Shown here one piece after another: positions 1 to 10,965 of a DNA stretch of 64,000 bases. The notes beneath the pieces were generated by a model. That model searched no databases, was not told the origin of the DNA, and worked only from the letters and a program-made list of their open reading frames with translations. Each line of letters begins with the position of its first letter. Positions within the stretch are counted from its first letter, which is position 1. The DNA is from Branchipolynoe longqiensis. Taxonomy: Eukaryota; Annelida; Polychaeta; Phyllodocida; Polynoidae. Where the stretch lies: assembly GCA_030323885.1 (NCBI GenBank), contig CM059187.1, positions 127,329,525-127,393,524 of the forward strand, in the 5' to 3' direction. The translations under genes were made by a program, and so were the position numbers.

Positions 1-35
1 TGTTGTTAGGACATAATACCCCAACACACAAATAC
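1..35 (+). mobile_element. SINE-1 tail fragment at window edge
   Basis: The window opens inside a degraded SINE-1 tail (TGTTGTTAGGACATAATA followed by a CCAA-like run). Only the last part is present, so this is likely the end of a copy lying mostly outside the window. Confidence 0.45.
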
Positions 36-220
36 AGATATGCGCAGTAATACACGCGCGCTCATACTTCATCTGAAGGATGTCTAGATATATGATATCA
101 ATTCTGCCCTCCCGATATGTCTACTGGCCGATTATGTATTACTTTTGCCCTGTAGCAGCAGTAGGTCTTCTTTCACCATGCTATCTACAGGAAGTGACTT
201 TTCCTTGAAGGGACTAACTA

Positions 221-337
221 CTAGGCGCGATGACCGAATGAGTTGAGTGCCCGTTTCCGGTGTACCAGCTCATAGGATTCGAAGCCCGGCTAAGTCAAAT
301 GAATGACGTAACAATTTATACTTGTTGCTACCTTGCT
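221..337 (+). mobile_element. SINE-1a head, cut by RTE-1
   Basis: A diverged tRNA-like head (GATGACCGAATGAGTTGAG, then GATTCGAAGCCCGG as a weakened B box), followed by the start of the SINE-1 body up to CTACCTTGCT. The rest of the body does not resume after the RTE-1 insertion that follows, so the copy was already truncated or was deleted later. Confidence 0.65.
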
Positions 338-823
338 AGATATAAAATGTGTATGCAGGTATTGCAGGTATAGCAATACCTCAGGGAGTTTGACGCCCCT
401 GCCTTGCAGAGTTGTAAACCATTGCCTTGTGGTACAGGTTCTTGACAGAACCGAAGGCTAAGGGAGCAAACACTAAACAGAAAACCATGTCATTGTGGCA
501 GCATTAACGGCAGTTGATGTATGGAACTCCCAACATCTCCCGACCAGCCACTGCAGGGACAAATAGTTTTGCGCCTGTCTTGACATGTTCTTGCCGGTGT
601 GAAACCTCTATTTGCTCCCCCGAGAGAGGGCCGCTGGTAACTTGCAAAAGCCAGCAGCACATCAACACTTTTGCAGGCAGCTTTCACAAAATGTAAACCT
701 GAAGCTGAGAGACATTAAGACCGACTCATGGACGCAACTCTCACAGCTGAGAGCGGCAGTCAAGTAATGAAAGCAGTCTTTGTCGCATCGCGACCGACAG
801 CATGATGATGATGAGATATAAAA
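338..823 (+). mobile_element. RTE-1 copy 1, internally deleted, with 10-bp target duplication
   Basis: The target duplication AGATATAAAA lies at 338-347 and 814-823. Between them are the common RTE-1 5' unit (about 348-696) and then directly the last codons of the RTE-1 reading frame: AACCTGAAGCTGAGAGAC through the stop, equivalent to about 59769-59850 of copy 3. The 3' UTR follows, with a small GTCGC/GCGAC hairpin and a GATGATGATG tail. All of the endonuclease and reverse transcriptase is absent. It also lacks about 12 bases near the end of the frame relative to copy 3. It is non-coding: a dead or non-autonomous insertion. Confidence 0.85.
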
Positions 824-880
824 ACACCACGCATATGGCCTATGTTGTCGACACGGCCTAAAGAGACTACCAGTCAATAA
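824..880 (+). mobile_element. I-1-like LINE tail fragment
   Basis: CATATGGCCTATG, TCGACACGGCCTAAAG and a CAATAAACC run resemble the tail of I-1 (ATATGGCCTATGCTGCCGAC, read on the minus strand near 32870). Only about 55 bases are recognisable. Confidence 0.45.
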
Positions 881-1565
881 ACCAATTCTAGATATTACTA
901 AGATAAGGCAAGGAGCAGTTGAAGGAGGAATTCCAATTGTCTGTGATTGAATTTTTTCCCGCTTCATCAAGGAATGTATCGAGGTAAAGCAAAAAAAAAA
1001 AAAAAAAAAAAGAGGGGAGGCATTAGAATCTTTCCAGTGATTATGCGTATAGAAAAACTGAGAAATGGGTGCGGGGGGGGGGGGCAGAAGTAGATTTCTT
1101 GGGAGTCATTTTTATCAGCATGCGATGGTGGTGTGTGTGTGGTGGGGGGAGGGGTGATATCAGTTACATATATTTTGGGGGTGATGTTGGAGGGTCCGTA
1201 GGGCTTGCTGCGTGGAGGGGTCAGGAGGGGATAGTTGGGTAGTTAGAGATGACCTAGTGATAACCCTGACCAGGTACTTACCTGCTGACCACTCACGTGG
1301 AGACTGGTGCCACCTACAAATTGCACCATAATTCCACGAATAATTCCGTCCGGTAATTGTTCCCACCACAAGACGTTATTCCCCCCCACCCACCATAAAC
1401 TATTAGCGCACTTATCCGTTATGAGCAGGCTTTTTATTTTCATGGTCATATGGGCCATTCCTCTTCATATCCTAAGCACTGTCAACACAACCGGAAGTCA
1501 GATTCCCACTTTAGATATAAAAATAAGAGTTAAATGACACGATTCTCATCGCTGCATAAATTCCA
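881..1565. other. No gene seen; short homopolymers
   Basis: Non-coding sequence with an A run at 991-1011, a G run at 1073-1084 and a short GT run near 1130. Open frames here are short and show no recognisable domain. Confidence 0.6.
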
Positions 1566-1965
1566 TTAAAAACAAAAAGTTCAAAATAGATATTTTTAGT
1601 GCATCCATGTCGCGATTTCTTTGGCGACCGCCATCGCGCAGAATCAGTGAGCGAGGTGTTGGTGAAGCGGTCCGATGATGTGTTTTCGCTCTTTTTTGCC
1701 TGGTTCCCGGCGACACCCCCTCGGCTGTAGCTCTTTTGGCGGCGTCTTCACTGGTTCCAGCCCGCTGTCAGCCACTCCTGACCATTGTGGTGGACACCAT
1801 CAGGGGCACAATGGCCGCCATTGTGGGCTATATAGTCCATCTATGTTTACACCCTCCCCCTCCCCCCTGCCTCCTCCCCCCTCCACCCCCCAGTCAGACA
1901 CTCACCGACCCCCCCCCCCCCCAACCACTCACCCCCCCCCCCCCCGCCTCCATCTCCTCCCTACC
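1566..1965. other. CpG-rich segment leading into a C-rich tract
   Basis: From about 1620 to 1850 the base composition is richer in G+C and CpG than its surroundings. It includes an inverted repeat around 1809-1826 (CACAATGG CCG CCATTGTG), which resembles a YY1-like GCCGCCAT site. From 1853 to 1955 it becomes a run of C with a few T and A. It could be a promoter edge, but no exon can be defined. Proline-rich frames through it are low complexity. Confidence 0.3.
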
Positions 1966-2611
1966 AGCTGCCGATGTACTCACGCCTCTCTGATAGTGCG
2001 GAAAGAATCCGAAATTCTGTTTGAAACTAGACAGGACAGGCCTGAACCGACGCATAGTCTAAGTAATGAGAATGAACACTCTACCACCTCCCACATGCAT
2101 GCGCACACCCGACATCGACATGGCAGAGTGGGTGCACACCAGTCTCCACTTAATGGACGATGTCACACCCAATCGTATGCATAACATAATGGTTAATACT
2201 TTTCCCTACTGAAACCACAGAATAGCCTGTCATCTAATTTTGAATTAATAAATGGGTCATTTGGAATTGTCAATATTTTCCTATTATACATGCAGCGCAC
2301 AAGCAAAATGAGTGGAACGGGAGGGGTTGGGTGATAGGTCAATCAATATACTGCGTAAAGCTAAGATTCCTTACACGCGGTATGCGGCATGCGGTATGCG
2401 AATGCGGCAAAAAATCGAAATGCCTTGAAGTCAATGGATAGGGTGATTGCATCAGGGAGCTATTGTCCCGGAATGGCAATGAGTGAGGGTTCGAAACCTG
2501 CTCTAGCGACAATAGTTCCCTTTTTCCTCACCCACATTACAGTACTAACTTTGAAACGTTTATTGTTCTGCTATTACAAATAATCAATAGCATAAGGTAT
2601 CTTGGAGGAAG
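1966..2611. other. No gene seen
   Basis: Mixed-composition sequence with a short irregular repeat of GCGGTATGCG near 2378-2405. No family from elsewhere in the window was recognised. Confidence 0.5.
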
Positions 2612-2940
2612 GGTTGGTTGGTTGGTTGGTTGTTGGAGTTTTACATCCTGGCAACATCTATGGTCATATCAGGATGGGCACCAACTTGTGACAGTGCACT
2701 GTCATGGTGACTTCATAGTGCTTCCCCACTGGGAGACAATTCTGCCTGCACCATGACCTGATATCCCACTGTCACATTATCCTGAAACTGGAGCCAGCCA
2801 GTCCTTGCCCTATTCTAATAATGCCAAGCACCTGGCTAGGCAGTGACAAATTATCAATTTTTAAGTCATTGGAACCTATTGGTTCGAATCCCACGAACGG
2901 GAGACTGACGCTCAACTCATTCGGCCATCCCCTCTGGTTT
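2612..2940 (-). mobile_element. SINE-1a, near full length
   Basis: Reads on the minus strand from a head ending near 2940 (GGCCGAATGAGTTGAGCGTC with GGTTCGAATCCC-like B box) to the tail at 2612 (GTTGG repeats, complement of CCAAC). Body blocks such as TTATCCTGA and CCTTGCCCTAT are present. It carries many substitutions, so it is an older copy. Confidence 0.85.
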
Positions 2941-3535
2941 GGGGGAAGGGTGAGGTTGAGGCGTGTTGATACTCTTCATATGAATAGGAAAATGTTCACC
3001 ACTGTTAAAGGCCCCAGAATAGAAAACTCTCCTCAGCGACAATAATACCAAAACACCTTGCTCTTCTTCCTCAATGTATGGTGGTAATAGTACTAATACA
3101 TGACCAAATTCTCTTCGTATTGACAGTAGCAAGCGCTCAAATCGCCTTCACAGTGCAGCCGGTGTTGAGCACATTAAAACCATCCGACATGTAGGTCATG
3201 CATTTCCTGCTCCAATAAGGTGACCCCTTTTCCACCCCTCCCCCCTTTGCTCCATCCCCCTACACATACTCCGTCTCCTCTCCCCTTTTCCAAATTCTCA
3301 TCCATTCCAATTCTACATAATTATGGCCTCAATCATTCTCAAGCCATCTCCTCGCCTCTTACCATGCATCTATCCAGTGCGTCCTACATGCCCCCTCCCC
3401 CCTTGATTAATCTGTGCACCTCTCCCACTGCCCTCCACTCATTCACCAGTTATATATAGCCTAATTACATAATAATTCCATAGCTGGAATACAGGGCCAG
3501 CTGAGAACTCTGCAACCTTCTCCCTTCTGCGACCT
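2941..3535. other. No gene seen
   Basis: A pyrimidine-biased but non-repetitive stretch preceding the CT tract. No domain or family was recognised. Confidence 0.5.
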
Positions 3536-4440
3536 TCATTATTCCTTCTTCCTCCCCCTTCCTCCCCCTTCCTCCCCCTTCCTCCCCCTTCCTCCCCATT
3601 CCTCCCCATTCCTCCCCTGCTCCTCCCTACTCATCCCTCCCTCTCCCCCTCCTCTCCTCTCCCCCCTCCTCCCCCTACTCATCCCTCCCTCTCCCCTTCC
3701 TCCCCCTACTCCTCCCTCCCTCTCCCCCTGCCCCTTTCCTCTCACCATCTCCCTTCCGTATCCCGCTCTCCCTTCACCCTCCTCTCCTGCCCTGTGCTGC
3801 TCTGATTTTCCCTGCTCTGCCCTGCCCTGCCTAGTCCCCCTCCCCTCCACCATCTCTCCTCCATCTCTCCTCCACCTCTCCTCCCTCTCTCCTCCCTCCT
3901 ACCCCCCTATCCCCAGCCCCGCCCCCGGCCCCTCCTTCCTCTCGTCTCCCTCTCCCTCCCTAGCCGCCAACGGCCCCTCCCCATCCCCCTTCCCTCGCCT
4001 CCCCCCCCCCATCCCCCTTCCCTCGCCTCCCCCTTCACCCTGCCCGCCTTCCGTTCCCCTCCCACTTCCCTTCCCTTCCCTTCCCTTCCCTTCCCTTCCC
4101 TCCTCTCCCCTCCCCTCCCCTCCCCCCTCCCCTCCCCTCCCCTCCCCTCCCCTCCCCTCCCCTCCCCTCCCCTCCCCTCCCCTCCGCTCTCCTCTCCTCT
4201 CCTCTCTCTCCTCGCCTCTCCTCGCCTCTCCTCTCCTCCCTCTCCCCTCTCTCATCTCCCCTCTCGCCTCTCCCCTCTCCCCTCCTCTCTCCCCTCTCCC
4301 CTCCCCTCCCCCTCCCCTCCCCCTCCCCTTGCTCCCCTTCATTCCCCTTCAGTCCCTTCATTCCCCTCCATTCCCTTTCTCTCAACATCCCATGCACTCC
4401 TCCACTCCTCCTCTCCTCCCCTCCCCTCCTCTCTCTCCTC
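3536..4440. repeat. Long polypyrimidine tract (CT-rich)
   Basis: About 900 bases are almost entirely C and T on the + strand, with sub-repeats CTTCCTCCCC (3541-3600), CCCTT/CCTTC (4068-4100) and CCCCT (4100-4180). Glu/Gly/Arg-rich frames on the minus strand are products of low complexity, not genes. The part from about 3797 to 4030 matches 13985-14178, so this portion is a dispersed segment rather than simple slippage. Confidence 0.9.
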
Positions 4441-4840
4441 TCTCTGCATGGAAATTACCCTAGAAACTGTCTGAATCGAAATTCAATCCTGGAGGGGAAC
4501 TTCATCCACCACTGGAGATCATGGAAGGAATTGAGCCGCCTCCTGACCACTCCCCGCCATGTGTACATGTGCCTTTGATACTACGGGGATACGTGATGCT
4601 GGTGTCGATTTATGCTGATTTGTTTTGATGCTCCTTGATTGGTGTTGATTTGCGTTGATTGGTGGAAATATGATAGTTTCCATTGAATATGCATTCAGGA
4701 ATTAATACAAATGGCAGATGTATCATGTACCGATTCCTCTCAGGGCTAGGTTGACCTCGCAATGTTTGACGTTGGAGGCCAAATTAAATATAACTATAGA
4801 GGCATCTTGGGTGTAGGGCGGTGTGTGAAGTGAGTGGGGC
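4441..4840. other. No gene seen
   Basis: Unique-looking AT-richer sequence with loose TTGATTGGTGTTGAT repeats at 4610-4665. No family was recognised. Confidence 0.5.
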
Positions 4841-4847
4841 AGGGAGC

Positions 4848-4998
4848 GGGGGGGGGGGGGGTCTGTTTAATATGTCCATGTATACAAGCTATCAAAGCCC
4901 ATCTCCCTCCCATCCCAACCCAGATGTAAATGCCTGTGTGCGCGCGCACACACACGCACGCACACACACGCGCACACACACGCGCACACACATACATG
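4848..4998. repeat. G run and alternating CA/CGCG microsatellite
   Basis: A G run at 4848-4861, then ACACACGCACGCACACACGC-type alternating purine-pyrimidine sequence at 4940-4994, of the kind able to form Z-DNA. Confidence 0.8.
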
Positions 4999-5227
4999 AA
5001 GGCATGGCATTCACGTTCACGTTCATGGTTATTAATTATCCCATGACAGTAAACTGTACTGAGGGTATCAATAGTAAAATATACCAGGCTGTGATGTTCC
5101 GTGAAAGGCAACCGAATTTCATCCGGATATTCTAAACCGACTTACACTACAGTGATGAAGTATCAAGTGATGTGGAATATCAAATGATGTGCCACATAGA
5201 TTACCTAAACATTGAAGGACCTCTAAT

Positions 5228-5279
5228 CCGTCCTGATATGACCTTAGATGTTGCTAGGACGTAAAACAACAACAAACAT
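5228..5279 (+). mobile_element. SINE-1 tail only
   Basis: CCGTCCTGATATGACCTTAG through TTGCTAGGACGTAAAAC and a CAACAACAAAC tail. The head and body are absent: a 5'-truncated insertion. Confidence 0.75.
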
Positions 5280-5996
5280 CTAATCCAAATTGTTCTCTTT
5301 TTCTCCTAATATCGGCCGAGATACGCCTTAGCGCTGATAAGGTTGAGTCTTGGTGTTATATGTGTACTAGGTTTTATTTTATTCCGATCAAGGAGTCGAG
5401 TGTGAATGGGGGTATGGGTGCGGCAAGCCCTGTGTGACTGGTTCAGACATTCAGAATTGCCTTGTAATTTAGTAGTTATCTGAACACTAGTCACGTGTGT
5501 TTCAGTTGACCTCAAGGTCACCTCTTCTGACAGCTCTAGCTGACTCCCTTCCCCCCCCCCCCTCTCTCTCCTCCTCCTCCTCCTCCTCCTCTTCCCCGCC
5601 TACACCCTACCTCACCCCCACCCTCCTTCACACCTCACCTCCCCCACGCTTCCCATCCCCCCCATTCCACTCCCCCCCGCCCTTGCACTCCCCCACCCTT
5701 CCCCTCCTCCGACCCCTCCCCTCCCCACGCTTCCCCTCCCCACGCTTCCCCTCCCCACGCTTCCCCTCCCCACCATTCCCCTCCCCACCATTCCCCTCCC
5801 CACCATTCCCCTACTGCCACCCTTCCCCTCCCCCACCCTTCCCCTCCTCCACCCTTCCCCTCCTCCCACCTTCCCCTCCCCTTCCTTCACCTCCACAACC
5901 TTCACCTCCCCACCCTTCCTCCCCCCACCCTTCCCCTCATCCCACCCTTCCCCTCATCCCACCCTTCTCCTCAGCCCACCCTTCTCCTCCCACACT

Positions 5997-6050
5997 GTCC
6001 TGATATGACCTTAGATGTTGCTAGGACGTAAAACAACAACAAACAAACAA
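5997..6050 (+). mobile_element. SINE-1 tail inside the CT tract
   Basis: TCCTGATATGACCTTAGATG through ACGTAAAAC and a CAACAACAAACAAAC end, with polypyrimidine sequence on both sides. No head or body is present. Confidence 0.8.
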
Positions 6051-6570
6051 TCTCCTCCCACCCTTCCCTCCTCCACCCTTCCCCTCCTCCCACCATTCGC
6101 TTACTCCCCCTCCCACCGTTCCCCCCTCCCCTCCCCACCCTTCCCCTCCCCTGACCATTCAAATCCTCCCACCATTCCCATCCTCTCACCATTCCCACCT
6201 CCCTCCTCCTACCCGTCCCCCCTCCTCCAATTCCCTCCACCTTCTCCTATACCTTCCACTCCCCTGTCCCATTTCCCTCGTTCCTTTTCCTTTCCCTCTC
6301 TACCTTCCCTTTCCACCTTCCTGTTTGCTGCCCCCTCCCACACACACGCCGATCCTGGGCACTCCCGCCCTCCCCTGCTCATCAGTCACAACTCCATTTC
6401 TCTTTACCCTCCTCACCCTTCCCCCTCTACCCCATCTTACCCCTCCACCTCCATCTCCACCTCCCCATTCACCTCCACCTCCATCTCCATCTCCACCTCC
6501 ACATTCACCCCCACATTCATGCGCACCTCTATTTCCACCTCCATAGCTACCTCCGCATTCAAGCCCACCT

Positions 6571-6622
6571 CCTGATATGACCTTAGATGTTGCTAGGACG
6601 TAAAACAACAAACAAACAAAAA
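6571..6622 (+). mobile_element. SINE-1 tail inside the CT tract (second)
   Basis: The same SINE-1 3' end as at 5997-6050, beginning at the same base (CCTGATATGACC) and again flanked by C/T repeats. Confidence 0.8.
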
Positions 6623-7534
6623 CCACCTCCACCTCCACCTCCACCTCCTACTCCACCTCCTACTCCACCTCCTACTCCACCTCCTACTCCACCTCCCCTT
6701 ACACCTCACATATACTTATCGTTCCCTCTCCCCTCCCTCTCCCCTCCCTCTCCCCTCCCTCTCCTCTCCCTCTCCCCTCCTTCTCCCCTCCCTCTCCCCT
6801 CCCTCTCCCCTCCCTCTCCCCTCCCTTCCCTCTCCTCTCCCTCTCCCCTCCCTCTCCCCTCCCTCTCCCTCTCCCCTCCCTATCGCATCCCTCTCTCATC
6901 CCTCTCCCCTCCCTTCCCCTCCCTCTCCCCTCCCTTCCCCTCCCCTCCCCCTCCCTCTCCCCTCCCTTCCCCTCCCCCTCCCCTCCCTAACCCCTCCCTC
7001 TCGCCTCTCCCCTCTCCCCTCTCTCCTCTCTCTCCTCCCCCTCCCTTCCCTCTCCCCTCCCTCTGTCCTCCCTTTGTCCTCCCCCTCCCCTCCCTCTCCC
7101 CTACCTCTCGCCTCCCTCTCGCCTCCCTCTCCCCTCCCTCTCGCCTCCCTCCTCCCCCCCCCGCCTCCTCCCCCTCTCCTCCCTCCCCCTCTCCCCCCTC
7201 CCCCTCTCCCCTCCCCCCTCCTCCCTCCTCCCTCCTCCCTCCTCCCTCCCCCCTCCTCCCTCCTCCCTCCTCCCTCCTCCCTCCTCCCTCCCCCTTCCCC
7301 TCCCCTCCCCCCCTCCCCCTTCCCCTCCCCTCCCCCCTCCTCCCCTCCCATCCCCCCTCCCTCTCTCCCCTTCCTTCTTTCTTTCCCTGTCACATGCACG
7401 CACGTGTAGACATTCCTGAGTTGCAGTCGGACAGGTTACTAGTTACTGTGGTGAAGGTCACAAAGGTCACCCCACCTATCTCTATATCCGTTGCCCACGC
7501 TATTTGCTTCAATGATCTATTTCGGACGTGCTTT

Positions 7535-7610
7535 GTGTGTGTGTCTGTGTGTGTGTGTTTTGTGTGTGTTTTGTGTGTCTAATATATAATATATAATATA
7601 TATATATATT
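7535..7610. repeat. TG then AT microsatellite
   Basis: GTGTGTGTCTGTG-type sequence followed by alternating AT (ATATATAATATATA). Confidence 0.8.
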
Positions 7611-7701
7611 ACAATAAGTAAAAATATAAAATGACAATGTCATCTGAAATTAATTTACCTTTCTATCGTATATATGTACATATATATATATTACAAATAT
7701 T

Positions 7702-8012
7702 CCAGATGCAGTGGCCAAATCGGTAGACACTGGCTTCCTGTGTGGAAGGTCTGAGTTGAAAATCGAGCCGAGTCAAACCAATAACTTACTAAATCGATAC
7801 TTGCTGCTACCTAGCCTGGTGCTCTGCATTACTAGGATAGGGCAGTGACTGGTTGCCTCACTATCAGGCTAATGCCACTAAGTTGGAAATTGAATTATGG
7901 AGCTGGTGGCCTTGTCTCCCAGTGGGGCAGCACTATTAAATCGCCATGAGTGTGCACTGTCATAAGTCAATACCTCTCCTAAGTGATATGACCTTAGATG
8001 TTGCCAGGATGT
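7702..8012 (+). mobile_element. SINE-1b, full body, tail merges into microsatellite
   Basis: The head is of the second type (CCAGATGCAGTGGCCAAATC), followed by the body (CTAGGATAGGGCAG, GGGGCAGCACTATTAAATCG) and the tail (GATATGACCTTAGATGTTGC, CAGGATGTA). The tail changes without a break into the TATG/TATC repeat that follows. Confidence 0.85.
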
Positions 8013-8694
8013 ATATATCTATCTATGTATATATATTTATGTATCTATGCATGTATCTATGCATGTATATATGCATGTATATATGCATGTATCTATGCAT
8101 GTATATATGCATACATGCATAGATACATGCATGTATGTGTACGTATGTGTATGTATGTATCTATGCATTTATATATGTATGTATATGTATATGTGTATGT
8201 ATCTTTGTATGTATCTTTGTATGAATCTATATATGCATATATCGATGCATGCTTGTATGCATGTATCTATGCATGCATATATGCATGTTTATATGCATGG
8301 ATCTTTGTAAGGATATATGTACCTGTCTATGCATGTATGTATTCAGGTATATATGTATATGGGTACATATGTATATATGTATGTATATATGTATGTATAT
8401 GTGATGTATATATACATGTATGTATATATATATGTATACATATGTATGTGGATATGTATACAAGTATATATGTATACATGTATATGTATACATGTATATA
8501 TGTATGTGCATATGTATGTGTATATGTATGTGTTTATATATCTATGCATGTATATGTGTATGTGTATATGTATGTGTATATGTATCTACACATGTATATA
8601 TGTACCATTGTATGTGTATATGTATCTATGCACGTATGTATGTATGTGTATGTGTACACACATGTGTCTGCATCTGTGTACGTATCTGCATATG

Positions 8695-8726
<32 letters not shown>

Positions 8727-8745
8727 TATGTATGTGTGTAGGTGT
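8012..8745. repeat. Tetranucleotide microsatellite ATGT/ATCT/ATGC
   Basis: About 730 bases of interrupted TATG, TATC and GCATG units, ending in a pure TA run at 8699-8728. Tyr/Ile/Met/Cys-rich frames are low complexity. It begins exactly at a SINE-1 tail. Confidence 0.9.
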
Positions 8746-9790
8746 CTATGTGTGTATCCCCCATATTGTGAAGTATTCATCTATATTGTAACAAAACACT
8801 TCGCAGAAGAACATAAATGACACACGTACTGGTGACGTAGGTGTTTTCTTTGCATGAACCTTTTCGACTCTTTCTGTCCTATGCTCCTTTTCTGGTTCAT
8901 TTCTAACGCGACATTGCGTGCAGGTGTGTTTCAAAATGTCTGCCGCCAAACCTCCAGCTGAGTCGACAGGTGGCGCCACCTCTGCGCTAACACACCTGGG
9001 TCTGATCATAATGAAGATACACATCGACAACCCCCCCCCCCCCCCCCCATTTCACTCCCGCAGGTATAGGGTCTCCGTATTATGTGCCGACTGCGGCGGT
9101 GGTGAGGTGGGGTGGGGTTGGGGGTTGGGGGCTGGGGGTTGGAGGGGGACGCGTAGGGGGCAGACGGGGTGAGGGGGTTTATGGGTGAAGGCAGGGCGTG
9201 TGGAGGCGGGTTGTCACCTAATAGGAAGCTCTTTACAAGGAAGTGCTGACACGGGTGCACTTACATTGAGGAAGCCATTCACTAGCAGCTACTCTGTGAT
9301 TTTTGACAAATTAAAATGTACATTCTCTAAATGGGTAGCAGCAAAAGTGAATGTTCATAATTATAATATTAATGAAAGAATCCTTTCCATTGCAACTATA
9401 CACCTATGGATTACTTAGAATGTATGTATGTAAATGTATATAGCTTCGAGCTATATGTTGGATTGTCCTCCCAAGTTTTGGTGCCCCCACGCCCCCCATC
9501 CACCTTTTTCCCCATTATTTTCGGGGGGGTGGGGGGGGACTGCGGGAGTTATCTCCCCTCTCCGCCCCCCCCCCCCTCCCACACCGGTTTAATGATGGGT
9601 TGGCGACCCACTGGCAGCTACCTAGCTTTCAGCTGTGTCAGATTCTGTCAGTACTGCTGTCACTCACTCGGCTCGGGGCTGTCTCAAGTCAATATGAAAG
9701 GCTGAAAAAAAACACCCCAAAAAACCCTCAATATTGACGGCGTACCGGAAGCGTAGCGGTAGAACAGCAAGTTACCTACCTCTGGGCACC
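8746..9790. other. No gene seen; G/C runs and a perfect palindrome
   Basis: Unique-looking sequence with AGGTGGCGCCACCT (8968-8981, a perfect 14-base palindrome), a C run at 9031-9047, a G-rich stretch at 9106-9180 (GGGGTTGGGGGTTGGGGG, able to form a G-quadruplex), a G run at 9525-9538 and a C run at 9567-9577. No exon could be defined. Confidence 0.5.
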
Positions 9791-9842
9791 CTTCTTGGTA
9801 TGACCTTAGATGTTGCTAGGATGTAAAACCTCCAACAATCAA
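9791..9842 (+). mobile_element. SINE-1 tail only
   Basis: TATGACCTTAGATGTTGCTA, GGATGTAAAAC and a CCAACAATC end. Confidence 0.7.
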
Positions 9843-10224
9843 CTTCTATACAGCACGGTAAAGACAGCTGCATTGTGGGTGGGTGTATCTCTTCTTATAT
9901 TTGGTGTGAATCGAAATATGATTTGATTCGCCAAATGCTAGAAGTAGTCTTTGCATAGCCTAAATACAAATTATTTGAAAGTGTGTTTATTTTCAATTTA
10001 GAGCGGTGGAAGTTTTTTTGTGGTTTTTTTTTCAACTAGCCAAAAAAGATAGCCCATAAAAATACTGATAGGAAAAGTACCGGACGATACGGGTCCGTAT
10101 TTCTAATAATTCACCGAGTACTCTCCGTTACCCCCCCCCCCCTCCCAACCACAACCACACACATCTCAAGATGTACGTTGAGCCTAATCTGGTTAAGAAC
10201 TGATACTAATGTATTGTATCTTTG
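9843..10224. other. No gene seen
   Basis: AT-rich sequence with a C run at 10131-10142. Nothing else was recognised. Confidence 0.5.
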
Positions 10225-10965
10225 GTTAAGGGGCTGTGACATTACGATGCATCGTGCCAACGTACGCCGACGTATGTGATTTTTGCCAGCTACGTTGGGT
10301 TACATCGTTATGCATTATGAGTGTGTTAGGCACTTGTTGGTATACGTCAATGTATGTCAACGTTCATCGAGATATGGTGTCACGCATCAGGGGGTCAGCA
10401 AAGTTTTATGCATGTGCAAAACGTTCGAGGTGTGACAACGTTCGACAATGTGTGGATTTTACGTCGGCCGTACGTTATGTATATGTTAGGTGTACATCGA
10501 TGTACGTTAGACGTACGGTAGACAAACATTGTTCACTATGTTGACCTACATTAAAGGCAGTGGGAACATACAGTCCGCGTACTGACAACATATGGATAAT
10601 GTATGTCTAAGGTACGTCTAACGAATGTTTAGCATTTCTCCAGCATTGCCCCAGACCACCCCGGATGGTGGTCCGGGGCTCATCCGGCCCCTGATCCGGG
10701 TATGTGTGACTGAGGCATAGTTCTGGCGATCGAATAACGTAGATAACATTCACCGGCGTTCTTCGAAAGTACCGTGAGCATTTTTCGCCCGGAAGCACAT
10801 TAGCCATATGTTGGTCATACGTTGGCCATACACTATGTATACGGTATGCATACGTCTAACTTTGCCCCCTGTGCCGAAAATTTTTATGCTTCTTGACGTA
10901 AAAAAGTGATTTTAAGTGTTGGCCACGTGCTTGTGAGATGCGTCGTAATGTGACAGGGCCTTTAG
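10225..10965. mobile_element. M-TGTCACA element, 741 bp
   Basis: The ends are inverted: TTAAGGGGCTGTGACATTAC at the left, and GTAATGTGACAGGGCCTTTA at the right. The interior is packed with CpG-containing words such as ACGTACG, GTACGTC and TATACGGTATGCATACG in both orientations, so the whole element is a loose set of subterminal inverted repeats. No transposase is encoded: a non-autonomous DNA element. A short SINE-free frame across 10236-10544 has no recognisable domain. Confidence 0.75.

Larger units (their letters stand above)
5541..7390. repeat. Second long polypyrimidine tract
   Basis: About 1.85 kb of C/T-rich sequence in changing sub-repeats: CACGCTTCCCCTCCC (about 5725-5815), CACCTCCATCTC (6440-6560), CACCTCCTACTC (6620-6700), CCCTCTCCCCT (6720-7130) and CCTCCCTCC (7215-7300). 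Proline/serine-rich and Arg/Gly/Glu-rich frames on both strands are low complexity. Two SINE-1 tails are embedded (5997-6050, 6571-6622). Confidence 0.9.

Noticed and set aside
6587..7582. 331-codon proline/serine-rich open frame
   Set aside because: It runs through a SINE tail and pure C/T repeats, and similar frames exist in other phases on both strands. Low complexity only.
7998..8791. Tyr/Met/Cys/Val-rich frames, 247 codons
   Set aside because: Translation of ATGT/ATCT repeats.
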